A DNA stretch of 64,000 nt from an uncultured bacterium (GCA_902780525.1 CACZFL010000009.1:1-64000), one strand, 5' to 3'; shown: positions 52,009 to 62,040, numbered from the stretch's first letter. Notes: generated by a model not told the origin, from the sequence alone. Program-made: numbers and translations.

Positions 52009-52389
52009 TTATGTGGATTTTGTAATTCTTGAAACATGGGTAAAAATTCTTAATGCCTGGAAAACACCTACTATACATAAAGCTAAGTCAAAAATCTTAC
52101 CGCCTATTTTTTGCAGGATTAAAGTTTTACTCTCAGAATCGGTTGTTCTTGTATAATTTCTTATTTCCAAAAAGATTTCAACAACACCTTTGAGCGCACT
52201 ATAAACCGCAAAAACACCTATTAAAAACCAGGCATAAATTGCTGTCTCAGAATCAGAACAAAGATATGCAATTAAAATTACTATCAACAAAGATATTATC
52301 AAGTGTTCGAGTACAATACGGCAAAGCTGAATAAAACCGCAATTCCAGAAACCCAAAATTAAATTTTTAACAAAATCCAATATCTTCAT
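52009..52389 (-). CDS. Small membrane protein, unknown
   Basis: 126 residues with three probable membrane helices (about 22-44, 50-70, 96-116), an amphipathic start and a short basic end. No family recognised. Monocistronic between crcB and the divergent cation-efflux pseudogene. Composition and codon use match neighbouring genes, so it is probably real. Confidence 0.5.
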   Translation of the reverse strand: MKILDFVKNLILGFWNCGFIQLCRIVLEHLIISLLIVILIAYLCSDSETAIYAWFLIGVFAVYSALKGVVEIFLEIRNYTRTTDSESKTLILQKIGGKIFDLALCIVGVFQALRIFTHVSRITKST

Positions 52390-52456
52390 ACATAAATAAA
52401 ACTGTTGGTAACAATTAATTTTATGCTATTATATATAGAATAGGATTTAATTATGG

Positions 52457-53325
52457 GTGTTGAAAATAAAAAAAACAATAGCTGCAAGTTTATCTATTGT
52501 ATCTAATGGCTTAATAATATTATTCAAGTTAATCGCAGGTATTATTACCGGAAGTATGTGTATTATATCAGAAGCAATTCACTCTATGAGCGATTTTTTG
52601 GCTTCCGTCTTAACCTTTTTTGCGGTTAAACGTTCTTCCGAACCTGCTGACGAAGATCATCCGTTCGGACACGAAAAATATAAAGATGTTGCAGGTTTTG
52701 TTGAAGGAATTTTGATTCTGCTCGCTTCTTTTTATATTATTTGGGAATCCTGCAAAAAAATTATCAGTAATAACTCATTAGAGTTTCCACGCTGGGCATA
52801 GTTGTAATGTGTATTGCAATTGCTGCTAATCTTCTGGTAAGCCGTTATTTATTTGCGGTTGCAAAGAAAACTGACTCAGTTGCACTTAAAGCAGATGCAC
52901 AGCATTTGAGCACAGATATATACTCTTCTTTGGGCGTTCTGATTGGTTTAGTTTTGATAAAAATAACAGGTCTTACAATATTAGACCCGCTAATTGCAAT
53001 TTTGGTTGCATTAATAATATTAAAAGCAGGAATCTCTATCATAAAAGAAACGCTTAATGACCTTCTGGACAGAACTTTACCCGATGACGATATCAAAGTT
53101 ATAGAAAATATAATAAATGACTGCAAAAACATTTACGGATTCAAAAACCTTAAAAGTCGAAAAAGCGGCTCAACAAGAGATATTGATATTACTCTTTTAT
53201 GTGAAGAATCAATGTCAACAAAAGAATGCCACGAAATTTGCGATATACTGGAATCTAAGATTCAGGAAGTTTTGCCGAATACTTTGATTGCAATTCACTG
53301 CGAACCATATAAACAGAATATATAA
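52457..53325 (+). pseudogene. Cation diffusion facilitator transporter, frameshifted
   Basis: Two collinear pieces of a CDF protein. 52457-52801 holds TM1-TM3 with SEAIHSMSDFLASV (metal site) and DEDHPFGHEKY. 52801-53325 in another frame begins TLGIVVMCIAIAANLLVS and holds ADAQHLSTDIYSS (second metal site), helices and the cytoplasmic domain to the end. Restoring one base near 52789 (CCACG to CCNACG) rejoins them exactly as LEFP-TLGIVV. The start may also be off: ATG 52453 with AGGAT fits better but needs one base in the A-run at 52467-52475. It would export divalent metal. Either inactive, or a sequencing error, or slippage. Confidence 0.85.
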
Positions 53326-53492
53326 AAGTCCTTCTCAAAAATAAACTTATTTCCTTAGTATATTAAGTAATTTGCCCATATAAAGACTTTTTTCAATAAA
53401 AAAGATCATTTATCTGACTTTATATCTTAAGTCATAGCAAGCATTTTTAATTATGAAATCTTATTTAAATATATCGATTATATTTAAATCTA

Positions 53493-54296
53493 TTAATGCA
53501 TTTTTTTAACATTATATCTGCCGAATAAATTATTAAATAAAATAATTAACAAATCTTTATTCCCTTTAAAAAATGATATTTTTGTTGGAACTTTACCCTG
53601 TTTGGGATACTCCCTCGTAACAGGAATTTCACATGCTTTCATTCCAATTTGAGATGCTCGGACAGATAAATATGCTAATAACTCATATGTCATAAAGACA
53701 TCTCTGAATGGCTGAACTCTTTCATCTTTTAAATATCTTGACGAATAAGCTCTATATGCATTTGTTGTATCTGTAAACCATTGTTTTGCAGTTAATGAAA
53801 TTATTGGAGCATGCAAAAGCCTTACAGCTATGTATCTAATGAAAGGAGTATTTATTGCTTTTCCTCCTTTAATAAATCGAGAACCTTGGACCAAGTCATA
53901 TCCCTCTTCTAATTTTTTAATAAAATTAGGTACGTCTTCTATACTGTCTTTGTTATTACCATCAATTGTAATAATACCTTCATACCCTCTTTCAAGAGCC
54001 CACCAGAGCCCCATTCTTAATTGTGCACCCTGTCTCCCTGCATCTTGCTTGATTAACAATGTATTGACTTCCAGATTTTGCAATATGGTACTATCTGTTG
54101 AACCGTCTGTTGAACCTCCGTCACAAATAACAATATCAGCATACTCTGACACATTATTATCTTTTGCTCTTTGAAGCTCTTTGTGTATCCGGCCTCCTTC
54201 ATTAATAATAGGAATCAAGACTACATAGTTTTTAACTTTGTCCTTATACTCTTTTGCTTCAAATTTAGGAACACCCTCTTGTTTTTCATATATCAT
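53493..54296 (-). CDS. GT2 glycosyltransferase (DPM1-like)
   Basis: 267 residues, GT-A fold without C-terminal membrane helices. VVLIPIINEGGRIHKEL at 30-46 begins the nucleotide site, DIVICDGGSTDGSTD follows, and IITIDGNNKDSIEDVP holds the DxN/D metal site. QGSRFIKGG is typical of dolichol-phosphate-mannose-synthase relatives. It probably makes a polyprenyl-phosphate sugar or adds a sugar in the second glycan cluster, of which it is the last gene. Overlaps the isomerase-like gene by 4 bp. Confidence 0.88.
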   Translation of the reverse strand: MIYEKQEGVPKFEAKEYKDKVKNYVVLIPIINEGGRIHKELQRAKDNNVSEYADIVICDGGSTDGSTDSTILQNLEVNTLLIKQDAGRQGAQLRMGLWWALERGYEGIITIDGNNKDSIEDVPNFIKKLEEGYDLVQGSRFIKGGKAINTPFIRYIAVRLLHAPIISLTAKQWFTDTTNAYRAYSSRYLKDERVQPFRDVFMTYELLAYLSVRASQIGMKACEIPVTREYPKQGKVPTKISFFKGNKDLLIILFNNLFGRYNVKKMH

Positions 54297-55078
54297 ATTA
54301 GACTCCTTACATAATCTAGCGTTTTTTCTATCGTGCTAATATCATCTTGTTGTTTCATTTCTATTGAAATATATTTTTCATAATTTTCTGATTTAATTAC
54401 AGAAATTAAATCTTTATGCAAACTTTGTTCTTCAATCAGAGCCAAATATGGTTCTGATATATGAATGTGATTTATAAGTTTAACATTTCCTATTAACTCG
54501 GTTGCTAATTCGTTATTATAAATCATTGTTCCGATATCTAAATTTAGTAAAAATCCCTTTGAATTAACTTTTTTTATTAAATCAATTGCAGATTTGGTAT
54601 CATTTATGAAATTCGTATTATAAATTGTGGGATTTGCTTCCATTCCTATGCAGGTATTTTTTGAATATGCATAGTCGCCTAATTCTTTAAAAAACTCTAT
54701 TGCAATACTATAATCCGATTCTTTTTCAATATTTCTATTTTTAGGACAACCAAATACAAGATTTTTACATTCTATAACAGAAGCAAAATCGATGGCTTTT
54801 TTCGTATAGTCAATCAAAATATGTCGTTCTTCTTTTGTTTCAAATATTTTTTCACTTCTTCCATACCAAATTGATTGCATCGATGGAATAGAAAAACCAT
54901 ATTTTAAATTTAAATTTTTTGCCCAGATTTTTACATTAATCAACTCATCATACGGATTATGCGGAAATATTTTTGTCGGAGCAATTTCCAAACCAGAAAA
55001 TCCATAGTATTGCATCAGTTTATAAATTTTTTCATTGTTCTGAACATCCCATGCTATATTTGATATTGATAGTTTCAT
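54293..55078 (-). CDS. Sugar phosphate isomerase/epimerase (TIM barrel, xylose-isomerase-like)
   Basis: 261 residues. Alternating strands and helices of the AP-endonuclease-2 barrel. Likely metal ligands are E in CIGMEANP (strand 5), D in LLNLDIGT, H in NHIHISEP and E in YISIEMK at the C-terminal end. Family members isomerise or epimerise sugars or inositols; here the setting in a glycan cluster suggests precursor supply. Substrate unknown. Confidence 0.8.
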   Translation of the reverse strand: MKLSISNIAWDVQNNEKIYKLMQYYGFSGLEIAPTKIFPHNPYDELINVKIWAKNLNLKYGFSIPSMQSIWYGRSEKIFETKEERHILIDYTKKAIDFASVIECKNLVFGCPKNRNIEKESDYSIAIEFFKELGDYAYSKNTCIGMEANPTIYNTNFINDTKSAIDLIKKVNSKGFLLNLDIGTMIYNNELATELIGNVKLINHIHISEPYLALIEEQSLHKDLISVIKSENYEKYISIEMKQQDDISTIEKTLDYVRSLI

Positions 55079-55089
55079 TTATTTTACCC

Positions 55090-58000
55090 TTATTTTTGTA
55101 TGTTATCACCTTTTAATATTTTAACAGACTTAATTACAAATCGATTTTGAGATTCAAATTCAATTGTATTTATATTATACGCATACCAAAAGTAATCAGT
55201 ACTTACTCTTATTAAAAATTTATTAGAGCCTGTTGGAACTTCAAACTGATATTGATAACAGATGTCTTTTTTTAAAGAATCATAAAGCTTAACAAAAACA
55301 GATGTTTTAATTTTTGAATTATTAGTACCTTCTATCAAAATATAATTTCCATCGGTTTTGTCAACATTTTTTGAACCTGAAAACTTATAAACATTACTTC
55401 CGTCATGCTGTGCTTCTTGTAATACAGAGTTATTTTTTGCATTATATTTATCATAATTAGCCCATATAAAAGGTAATAGTTTAATATTAAAATTGTGGTT
55501 GTCTTCACCTTCTTCACCTGCACCAAAATCATAACCATAATCAATGAGTTTATTTTTGTATTTTGGCTGTTCTTTTAATAGATTATAATACTTTTCGTAA
55601 GTATTTTTGTCAGCCCAAATTGCAAAATCACTAATCGTTATAAGTGGTCTGTATTTACGGTAAATATATTCTGCTATTGTGTAATATCTTATTGTATGTT
55701 CCACTTTAGCCATTGTTCTTATAAAAAGATCGTTTTTTATGCCAATGATAACAAGTGGATGTTTATATTCTGAAATCTCTTGCAGATACAAATTTTGAGA
55801 GTGTAAATCCGTAAGCAGACTTGGGGTTTGTGCAGCATAAAATAATTTTTTTCTGCCAGTAAATTCATATAGGGAAGTTACATTTGCAAAATCTATAAAT
55901 GTTTCATCTTTTTTTAATAAAATATCAAAAATATCAATAAAATCTTGTACAAACAACCTTGTATCTTCCGATAATATAATACGCGGCTGATTATTTATTT
56001 TTTCCTTTTGAATATATCGATGGACATTCTGACAAGATTTCAATACATTTTTTAATACTATATGTCTTAAATGCACCGGAGACTTAAGTAGAATTATAGA
56101 TGAAATGGCTATTGCTGTACAGAGTGTAAATAACCAAATAAAGTATTTTTGGGCAATATTTTTGATTTTATATTTGTTTTCTAAGAATAAAAGAATACAA
56201 AGAGAAGTTGTCCATATCCAGAAGTTTAGTAAAACTCCTGAACGTCCCCCGCAAATAAATAAATTGTGATATATAATCCCTCTTGGTATAAACAATAGTT
56301 GTCCAATTGAAAAAGTAATAATAAGAGTTGTTAATAATTTATGTTCTTTTGTTTTGTAATATAAATAATACACATACATTAAAGCAAAGATCGCACAAGA
56401 CGGAACAATAAAATAACAAAATAAGAATGCTAAAGAATATGGTTTGCCCATTGTCTCCATAGCCCATGTAGGCGTAGAATTAATAGATAATGATATCCAT
56501 TCGCTTAAACGGGAAACAGCATTTATTTCATGCGTATTGCAATATATCAAATACAGGACTAATGCGCAAATTGATGTTACAAATCCGGACAATATAAATT
56601 TGCCGATGTCAGAAAATCTTTTATCTGATAATTTTAAAAGAATAAATGTAAATATACATGCTAATCCCAATAAAATCCCATTATCATATTTAAAAACTCC
56701 CCCTAATAATATTATTAGCCAAAATAAAAAATAGCTTTTTAGATTAGGTCTTTTTAGCACGTATAATAATGCCAAAATATTTATAAAATTTATACACGCA
56801 AAAATGTGTCCCGTAATTGTACTCGGACAAAATATAACAAATAAAGATGCAAATTCAATATTAAAAAGTTTGACTAAAATCACAAATAAAGCCAGTGCTG
56901 TTATTAGCCAGTTTAGATTATAGTATATTTTAGTAATATAACTGTATGCAGTATTTGGATGGGTAAACCCGTATATTAATTTTGTCCATACATCAGAAAG
57001 TGCATGTGCAGAGAAATAGTCAATGATAGGAATACTTCCATTTTGCAGAGATTTTATTGAAATTGACTCATTTGCCAACTCATAAATATTTGCATAACTT
57101 ATATATTCAATAACTTCCTGATATGGAGCAATAAAAGTATTTATAAATAAAACTCCAATTACTCCTGCTATATAACCAAATTTTTCAAAATTTTTATTTT
57201 TAAAATAAACAGCTAATAAAATGGACAATACAACGCCGATTATAATATAAACTTGTAAAATGTATTGAAAACTCTCAATATAGACTCCTTTTTGATTTAC
57301 AGAATAGAAAACTTCTATCAGAATACTCGCAGCAACTGGAATACACATTATAAAAGCCAGTGCATTTTTAGTTATAACTAAATCTTTGTCTATATTATAT
57401 TTGCAATTGATAAAACCAAAAATTTTAAATATAAAAAATACTATAATAAAACTTGGGACTATTGGAATACCAGAAAAAATCATAAAAGTACATGTTACAG
57501 ATATAAAAGCAATCAAAAAATAAATTGTATTATAAGACAATTTATTTTTTGTCAAAAACTTTAATACATTCTTATAAAGTAAATTACCAATTGTCTGTAT
57601 TTTGTTTATAACTCTTTTTACAGCATTTTCTGTTTTTATTACGAAATTTGTATATAAAATATTTTTGTACACATCGTTTTTATGTAAATATATAAAACAT
57701 GCAGATATTAAACATGAAATAAAAAAACCGATCTCGCCGTTAAAAACAACCCCTAATATTGTTGATAAAACTATAAATAATAAAAATATAAAACTGATAA
57801 AATGTTCAGAAAAATTAAATTTCTTTCCTATAACAATTAATGGTATCAGTAAAACTTGACTAATTATCAAAGATATTACAAAAAAATTATTTCTTATTTC
57901 CAAGGAACCTACGGGATACCTTAAAATATAAGAGATCAAAAGAGGGACTGACAGAACTAATGTAACATTATAAACAGAATCTAAAAATTTTTCTTTGTTT

Positions 58001-58257
58001 TTAAATAAAAAACTGATTACTAAATTTTGAAAAACAGAAAAAATCGGTAATACAAACAAAAATAAAAAATAAAAATGATTTATTCTTGCTTTTATTGAAT
58101 GTCCTGACATAAGAGCATCACAGAAAGTTCTGTCCCAGGTGGTAATACTATCATTAATTAAAGGATTTATAAAATATAACCCTGCGAATACAAAAAACAA
58201 CGTTAAGTATACAATTTTTGCATTTAAGTTTATATTGAAAAAATCCTTTATAAACAT
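55090..58257 (-). CDS. Large polytopic membrane protein, probably GT-C-like
   Basis: Start set at ATG 58257 with GAAAGG upstream (about 1055 residues). Residues 1-740 contain roughly 18-20 membrane helices; about 310 soluble residues follow, ending in a beta-rich part (FEVPTGSNKFLIRVSTDYFWY) that looks like a carbohydrate-binding or jelly-roll module. An early luminal loop with WDRTFCDALM recalls GT-C enzymes that use polyprenyl-phosphate sugars. No sure family. It lies between an epimerase and an isomerase gene, so a glycan-assembly role on the outer face of the inner membrane is likely. Confidence 0.6.
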   Translation of the reverse strand: MFIKDFFNINLNAKIVYLTLFFVFAGLYFINPLINDSITTWDRTFCDALMSGHSIKARINHFYFLFLFVLPIFSVFQNLVISFLFKNKEKFLDSVYNVTLVLSVPLLISYILRYPVGSLEIRNNFFVISLIISQVLLIPLIVIGKKFNFSEHFISFIFLLFIVLSTILGVVFNGEIGFFISCLISACFIYLHKNDVYKNILYTNFVIKTENAVKRVINKIQTIGNLLYKNVLKFLTKNKLSYNTIYFLIAFISVTCTFMIFSGIPIVPSFIIVFFIFKIFGFINCKYNIDKDLVITKNALAFIMCIPVAASILIEVFYSVNQKGVYIESFQYILQVYIIIGVVLSILLAVYFKNKNFEKFGYIAGVIGVLFINTFIAPYQEVIEYISYANIYELANESISIKSLQNGSIPIIDYFSAHALSDVWTKLIYGFTHPNTAYSYITKIYYNLNWLITALALFVILVKLFNIEFASLFVIFCPSTITGHIFACINFINILALLYVLKRPNLKSYFLFWLIILLGGVFKYDNGILLGLACIFTFILLKLSDKRFSDIGKFILSGFVTSICALVLYLIYCNTHEINAVSRLSEWISLSINSTPTWAMETMGKPYSLAFLFCYFIVPSCAIFALMYVYYLYYKTKEHKLLTTLIITFSIGQLLFIPRGIIYHNLFICGGRSGVLLNFWIWTTSLCILLFLENKYKIKNIAQKYFIWLFTLCTAIAISSIILLKSPVHLRHIVLKNVLKSCQNVHRYIQKEKINNQPRIILSEDTRLFVQDFIDIFDILLKKDETFIDFANVTSLYEFTGRKKLFYAAQTPSLLTDLHSQNLYLQEISEYKHPLVIIGIKNDLFIRTMAKVEHTIRYYTIAEYIYRKYRPLITISDFAIWADKNTYEKYYNLLKEQPKYKNKLIDYGYDFGAGEEGEDNHNFNIKLLPFIWANYDKYNAKNNSVLQEAQHDGSNVYKFSGSKNVDKTDGNYILIEGTNNSKIKTSVFVKLYDSLKKDICYQYQFEVPTGSNKFLIRVSTDYFWYAYNINTIEFESQNRFVIKSVKILKGDNIQK

Positions 58258-58268
58258 TTTATTTCCTT

Positions 58269-59186
58269 TCAATTATTAATAAAAGCTTTTATTTGATTTA
58301 TAACATCTTCCTTAGAATAAATATAGCCATTATGCCCATTAAAAACTTTATAATACATCGTTTTATATTTATAATTAAAAGGTGTTTTATTTAATTCATT
58401 ATCAAAAATTTTTCCACATAACTCGTTATAAAGCTCTTTTACAGAGATTGGCTCTGTTGCAAGGTTCAGCTTGTTTATTCCATTTTCAAGTGCAATTTCA
58501 ATATGATTCCACAAATTGCTTAAATCATAAAATTGATAAACAGAGCGACTATCAGTAAAGTTTAATGCAGAGAAACCAATAGTTTGAAAATATTCTTTTA
58601 GTGATTTTTCATCTTCTTGATTTAGATCCTTACACTTATAAAAACCATTGTCTTGCAATGAATAATAATCCTGTATAAAATCATTTTTACTAATAAGTTC
58701 ACTAAACTTACTTTCTGTTAGCAAAGCTGGTATTAAATGAATATAATCATATATAAAATTCTTTTTTAAATTTTTACCAAACAAAGCCGGAAGTCTTACA
58801 ATTAAATGATTTTTAAAATTTTCTTCTATGAATCGTTCCAATAACAGCCTGTTTTTACCATAAGTTGTAAGCTCATCAATATTGATTTTTGATTTTTCAT
58901 CGATATCAACGGGATTACTGTATACTGCTATAGTTGATATTAAAACAACAGTTTTTGGATTAATTTTTCTTATATTTTCTATTGCATTTTTTATAATTTC
59001 CAAATCTTTTTCAGGAAAATTATTTGCTAAAAACATAGCAGACGGTACTCCTGAATAAATAAGCAAGTCCGGATTTGTTCCAAAAGCTTCTTCTATATTT
59101 TTTGAGTTATATAATCCTTCAAAATTGTGCTTTTCTGCGATGTTACTTCCGACAAAACCACTGTATCCGACAAGAATATCTTTCAT
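58269..59186 (-). CDS. NAD-dependent epimerase/reductase (extended SDR)
   Basis: 305 residues. Nucleotide loop GYSGFVGSN at 8-16, STIAVYSNP near 105-113, and YGKNRLLLE carrying Tyr-x3-Arg where Tyr-x3-Lys is usual, so the catalytic Lys is replaced or displaced. Otherwise the fold pattern is that of nucleotide-sugar epimerases and 4-ketoreductases. It may be a reductase with changed chemistry or a non-catalytic relative. Lies in the middle of the second glycan operon, 8 bp after the GT2 gene. Confidence 0.78.
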   Translation of the reverse strand: MKDILVGYSGFVGSNIAEKHNFEGLYNSKNIEEAFGTNPDLLIYSGVPSAMFLANNFPEKDLEIIKNAIENIRKINPKTVVLISTIAVYSNPVDIDEKSKINIDELTTYGKNRLLLERFIEENFKNHLIVRLPALFGKNLKKNFIYDYIHLIPALLTESKFSELISKNDFIQDYYSLQDNGFYKCKDLNQEDEKSLKEYFQTIGFSALNFTDSRSVYQFYDLSNLWNHIEIALENGINKLNLATEPISVKELYNELCGKIFDNELNKTPFNYKYKTMYYKVFNGHNGYIYSKEDVINQIKAFINN

Positions 59187-59194
59187 AAAATCTC

Positions 59195-60136
59195 CTATTT
59201 TAGTTTTTCTATTGATTCAATGATGTATTTTTGTTTTCTGAAAACTATATCTAAAATTAACGAGGTATATTTTATAAGAATAGTAAGAACAGATGTTATT
59301 GCAAAGAAGCCAAAAGAGAGGAATAACATCGTGGTTGTCCAACCTTTTACCGGTTGACCAGTAATATAAATATAAACAGTATAAATCGCTGCTAAAAATG
59401 TACATAAAGCAATTATTCCTGCCATTCCCATAGCAAATTTGTATGAAATATTTGTATATAAAATCAAAGCGTTTATTGCGGTATCTTTTTGTTGTTCACG
59501 TTCTTTGGATACTGTATGTGGAATTTGTTTTAATAATATATATTCAATTCCGGCTGATTTTAAACCGCAATTTGCATAAACAGCCTTTCTATAAGGAATT
59601 GAGTCTGACATTGATTGAACTCTGTTAATTGCTCTCCTTGATAGAATTCTGAAAGCTTCTGTTTTAATCTTGTATATAGAATCAAAATTCATATTGAAAA
59701 ATTTATAAAATATTGAAGATTGTTTATGCATACTAAATTTAGGATAAGCTGATACAATATCATATCCCGTAAGACATTTATCATATACTTGTCTTAGTAT
59801 CTCTAAAGGATAAGAAATTGTTGTTGTATCAAATTCATAAACAAAATCACCAATAGAAAGATCGACACCTGCGTTCATACTTTGTTCAGTCCCTTGATAA
59901 TAACTCATATTTAAAACAGATATTATTTCCCCTTCTGATTGTGAGGCAAAATCTTTTATCAATTGAACACTGTTATCACTTGAGTCATCATTAACACAAA
60001 TAATTTCATATGACAAAAAATTATCTTTTAGGTAATTATTGATTGTTTCCAGACATTCGATAATGTTATTTTCGTTATTACGTACATAAATTACCGCAGA
60101 TATAAAATTCTTTTCTTTTAGTTGTTTATCAAGCAT
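59195..60136 (-). CDS. GT2 glycosyltransferase with C-terminal membrane hairpin
   Basis: 313 residues, GT-A catalytic part first: SAVIYVRNNENNIIECLETI, ICVNDDSSDNSVQLIKDF and VYEFDTTTISYP for the DxT metal site, then two membrane helices (about 230-255 and 265-290). This is the layout of polyprenyl-phosphate sugar transferases such as ArnC and GtrB. It would charge undecaprenyl phosphate with a sugar that the large GT-C-like protein might use. Overlaps the FAD gene by 8 bp. Confidence 0.87.
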   Translation of the reverse strand: MLDKQLKEKNFISAVIYVRNNENNIIECLETINNYLKDNFLSYEIICVNDDSSDNSVQLIKDFASQSEGEIISVLNMSYYQGTEQSMNAGVDLSIGDFVYEFDTTTISYPLEILRQVYDKCLTGYDIVSAYPKFSMHKQSSIFYKFFNMNFDSIYKIKTEAFRILSRRAINRVQSMSDSIPYRKAVYANCGLKSAGIEYILLKQIPHTVSKEREQQKDTAINALILYTNISYKFAMGMAGIIALCTFLAAIYTVYIYITGQPVKGWTTTMLFLSFGFFAITSVLTILIKYTSLILDIVFRKQKYIIESIEKLK

Positions 60137-61262
60137 TATTAAGCACCTCGTCTAAATCATATACTGTATTAATTTTTCCTGAAAGAACAGAAATATATGT
60201 TGGATTAGTAGAAAAAGTTCTTATTACGGTTGGCCTAGAATCATCTATTTCAGATGCCTTTAAAATAGGTTTCATAGAAAATAATGATTTTACGTATTCA
60301 AAAGATAAATCGTTATTCATGTATTTTCTTGCCAAATGTGACATATATTCCCATGCTGTTTTTGGTTTTGCATTGCACAGGTTACAGTTATCCAGACATT
60401 CCGGCATACATTTTTTATTTATTTTTTGACAATCAAATACTGGTATATTCTCATAACTTGTTTTATGCGGAGTAAAAGTTACAGATGTCAACGAATGATA
60501 CCCCGTTTTTCCAAACGGCATAATTGAAAAAAATGGTCCATCCATGACTGTTAATCCAGTTTCTTTTAATTTATCTGAAATATTACACAAAATTATTTCG
60601 CACAATTCATATTTAATTTTAAACGGTTCATATCCTAGCATTGAAGATATTTGATTAGTGGAAGCATATGTGGCATTTAGTATAAAATAGGTTTGTATAC
60701 AGTTATTATCATCCGTTTTAATTTCATAATAATTATCTATTCTTGATATTGATTTAATATCAGCGTTGTATTTTATTTCCACATTATTATATTTTGTCAG
60801 TTCAGATAAGAAATAATCTCTTAGAATATGAGCGTCATATGTATATTCCTCTGTTAAAAATGCACCATCAATATTTCCTTTGAAATATTTTTGGGGGTAT
60901 ATTTCTTCACATTTTATTTTGGCATTATCACAAAATTTCTTAAATTGTTCTGCATTTGTCCAGGAAAATTGAGAGCTTGTTGCATAAACTTGGTCAAATT
61001 TAGTTAGTATAGAAAAATCGTAATCCTTTAAAAACCTGTGGAAATAATGCGCAGATTTTTCTGCCGTTGAAATAGAGCGAGGATAATGATATCCCATATG
61101 TACTCTTGCCTGATTAATATATGTTGCTCTGGAGAAAGCCTCGCCGTCTTTTTCTAAAACCAAAATTTTGTTATTTGGCTTTTGTTTCGCTAAATATAAG
61201 GCTGAATATAGTCCATAAAGCCCTGCGCCAATTATTATATTATCATAACAATTCAATAACAT
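60129..61262 (-). CDS. FAD-dependent oxidoreductase (DAO family)
   Basis: 377 residues. Dinucleotide loop IIIGAGLYGLYSA at 10-22, then VLEKDGEAFSRAT, and a second nucleotide-contact strand FILNATYAS. A CLDNCNLCNAK cysteine group near residue 295-305 is unusual for simple DAO proteins. The C-terminal SGKINTVYDLDEV closes the FAD fold. It is the first gene of the leftward glycan operon; such enzymes occur beside GT2 genes and may oxidise a sugar or amino-sugar precursor. Substrate unknown. Confidence 0.83.
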   Translation of the reverse strand: MLLNCYDNIIIGAGLYGLYSALYLAKQKPNNKILVLEKDGEAFSRATYINQARVHMGYHYPRSISTAEKSAHYFHRFLKDYDFSILTKFDQVYATSSQFSWTNAEQFKKFCDNAKIKCEEIYPQKYFKGNIDGAFLTEEYTYDAHILRDYFLSELTKYNNVEIKYNADIKSISRIDNYYEIKTDDNNCIQTYFILNATYASTNQISSMLGYEPFKIKYELCEIILCNISDKLKETGLTVMDGPFFSIMPFGKTGYHSLTSVTFTPHKTSYENIPVFDCQKINKKCMPECLDNCNLCNAKPKTAWEYMSHLARKYMNNDLSFEYVKSLFSMKPILKASEIDDSRPTVIRTFSTNPTYISVLSGKINTVYDLDEVLNNA

Positions 61263-61333
61263 AACTATATAAATATCACAAAAAAATTATATATGAAATA
61301 CAAAAATAAACTGCAACTATTTTATTGAAGTAT

Positions 61334-61393
61334 ATTCAGGAAGTATTGCCTAATACTTTGATTACAATCCACTGTGAACCATATAAAAATTAA
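61334..61393 (+). pseudogene. Remnant 3' end of a second cation-efflux (CDF) gene
   Basis: Reads IQEVLPNTLITIHCEPYKN followed by a stop, matching the last residues of the frameshifted CDF gene (IQEVLPNTLIAIHCEPYKQ) on the same strand. Only about 60 bp remain. It lies at the far side of the second glycan cluster, so the cluster is flanked by two CDF 3' ends. Confidence 0.85.
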
Positions 61394-62040
61394 AAGTTAA
61401 CAATTACTCCTTCCTGAACGTTAGTTCCTTTCAGGTTATAGTCTTGTTCTTTGTGATTGACATAACTTGCTTCTGCATATAAGTTAACATTCTTAGACGG
61501 TGTATAGTATGCCCTGCCCACAATTGCGGCATACGAAGGCTGGTTAGCAGATATTAAAATCCGTTTTGCTTCTGCTTCCGCAGAGAATTTAGGTGATGTA
61601 TAAAGAGCATGTGCTGATGCAGTCAGAATATTTCCATGACCAAAAGTCACCTTGTCTTTTATGTCGGCTTCGGCGATTAACTTAGAATGTGCTCCTACGT
61701 TTTTGCTATATTTAGCACCTGCACCAAACGTTAGATGATATTTATTACTTTCTTCCTGTTGTGTGGTTGAAACTTTACCAAAAGTTGTAAACCTTAGAAT
61801 TGATTTTTCATCATTTCTTTTAAAACGTAGCTTAAGCCCTAAGCCTTCTTCAGTATCTCCGGAAATCGTTTGTGTATCAAAAAACGGGCTTAACGCTTTT
61901 GACCATTTTTTCCCATCAGGTTTTAAAGCTTTTTTTGTATCCTGATTTATTTCTGTGTCTGGTTCTGTTCCAGTTTCTGTTTCTGTTTCAACTGCAGATG
62001 TGTTTTCTGCCAAATAACATTTTATATCCACGGACAACAA
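61390..62040 (-). CDS. Outer-membrane beta-barrel-like protein with damaged N-terminus
   Basis: 216 residues from TTG 62040, the only usable start since an in-frame stop lies at 62047. After a Glu/Thr-rich linker (TETETGTEPDTE) the body is made of alternating strands ending aromatic (KYHLTFGAGAKYS, HALYTSPKFSAEAEAK, NLYAEASYVNH) and finishes ...GVIVNF, the terminal Phe of porin-like barrels. No signal peptide is in frame, but a signal-like string KNSVIVTSIVV is encoded just upstream in another frame, behind AAAGGAAAA and with ATA where ATG is expected. Likely a decayed or recently frameshifted gene. Confidence 0.6.
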   Translation of the reverse strand: MLSVDIKCYLAENTSAVETETETGTEPDTEINQDTKKALKPDGKKWSKALSPFFDTQTISGDTEEGLGLKLRFKRNDEKSILRFTTFGKVSTTQQEESNKYHLTFGAGAKYSKNVGAHSKLIAEADIKDKVTFGHGNILTASAHALYTSPKFSAEAEAKRILISANQPSYAAIVGRAYYTPSKNVNLYAEASYVNHKEQDYNLKGTNVQEGVIVNF

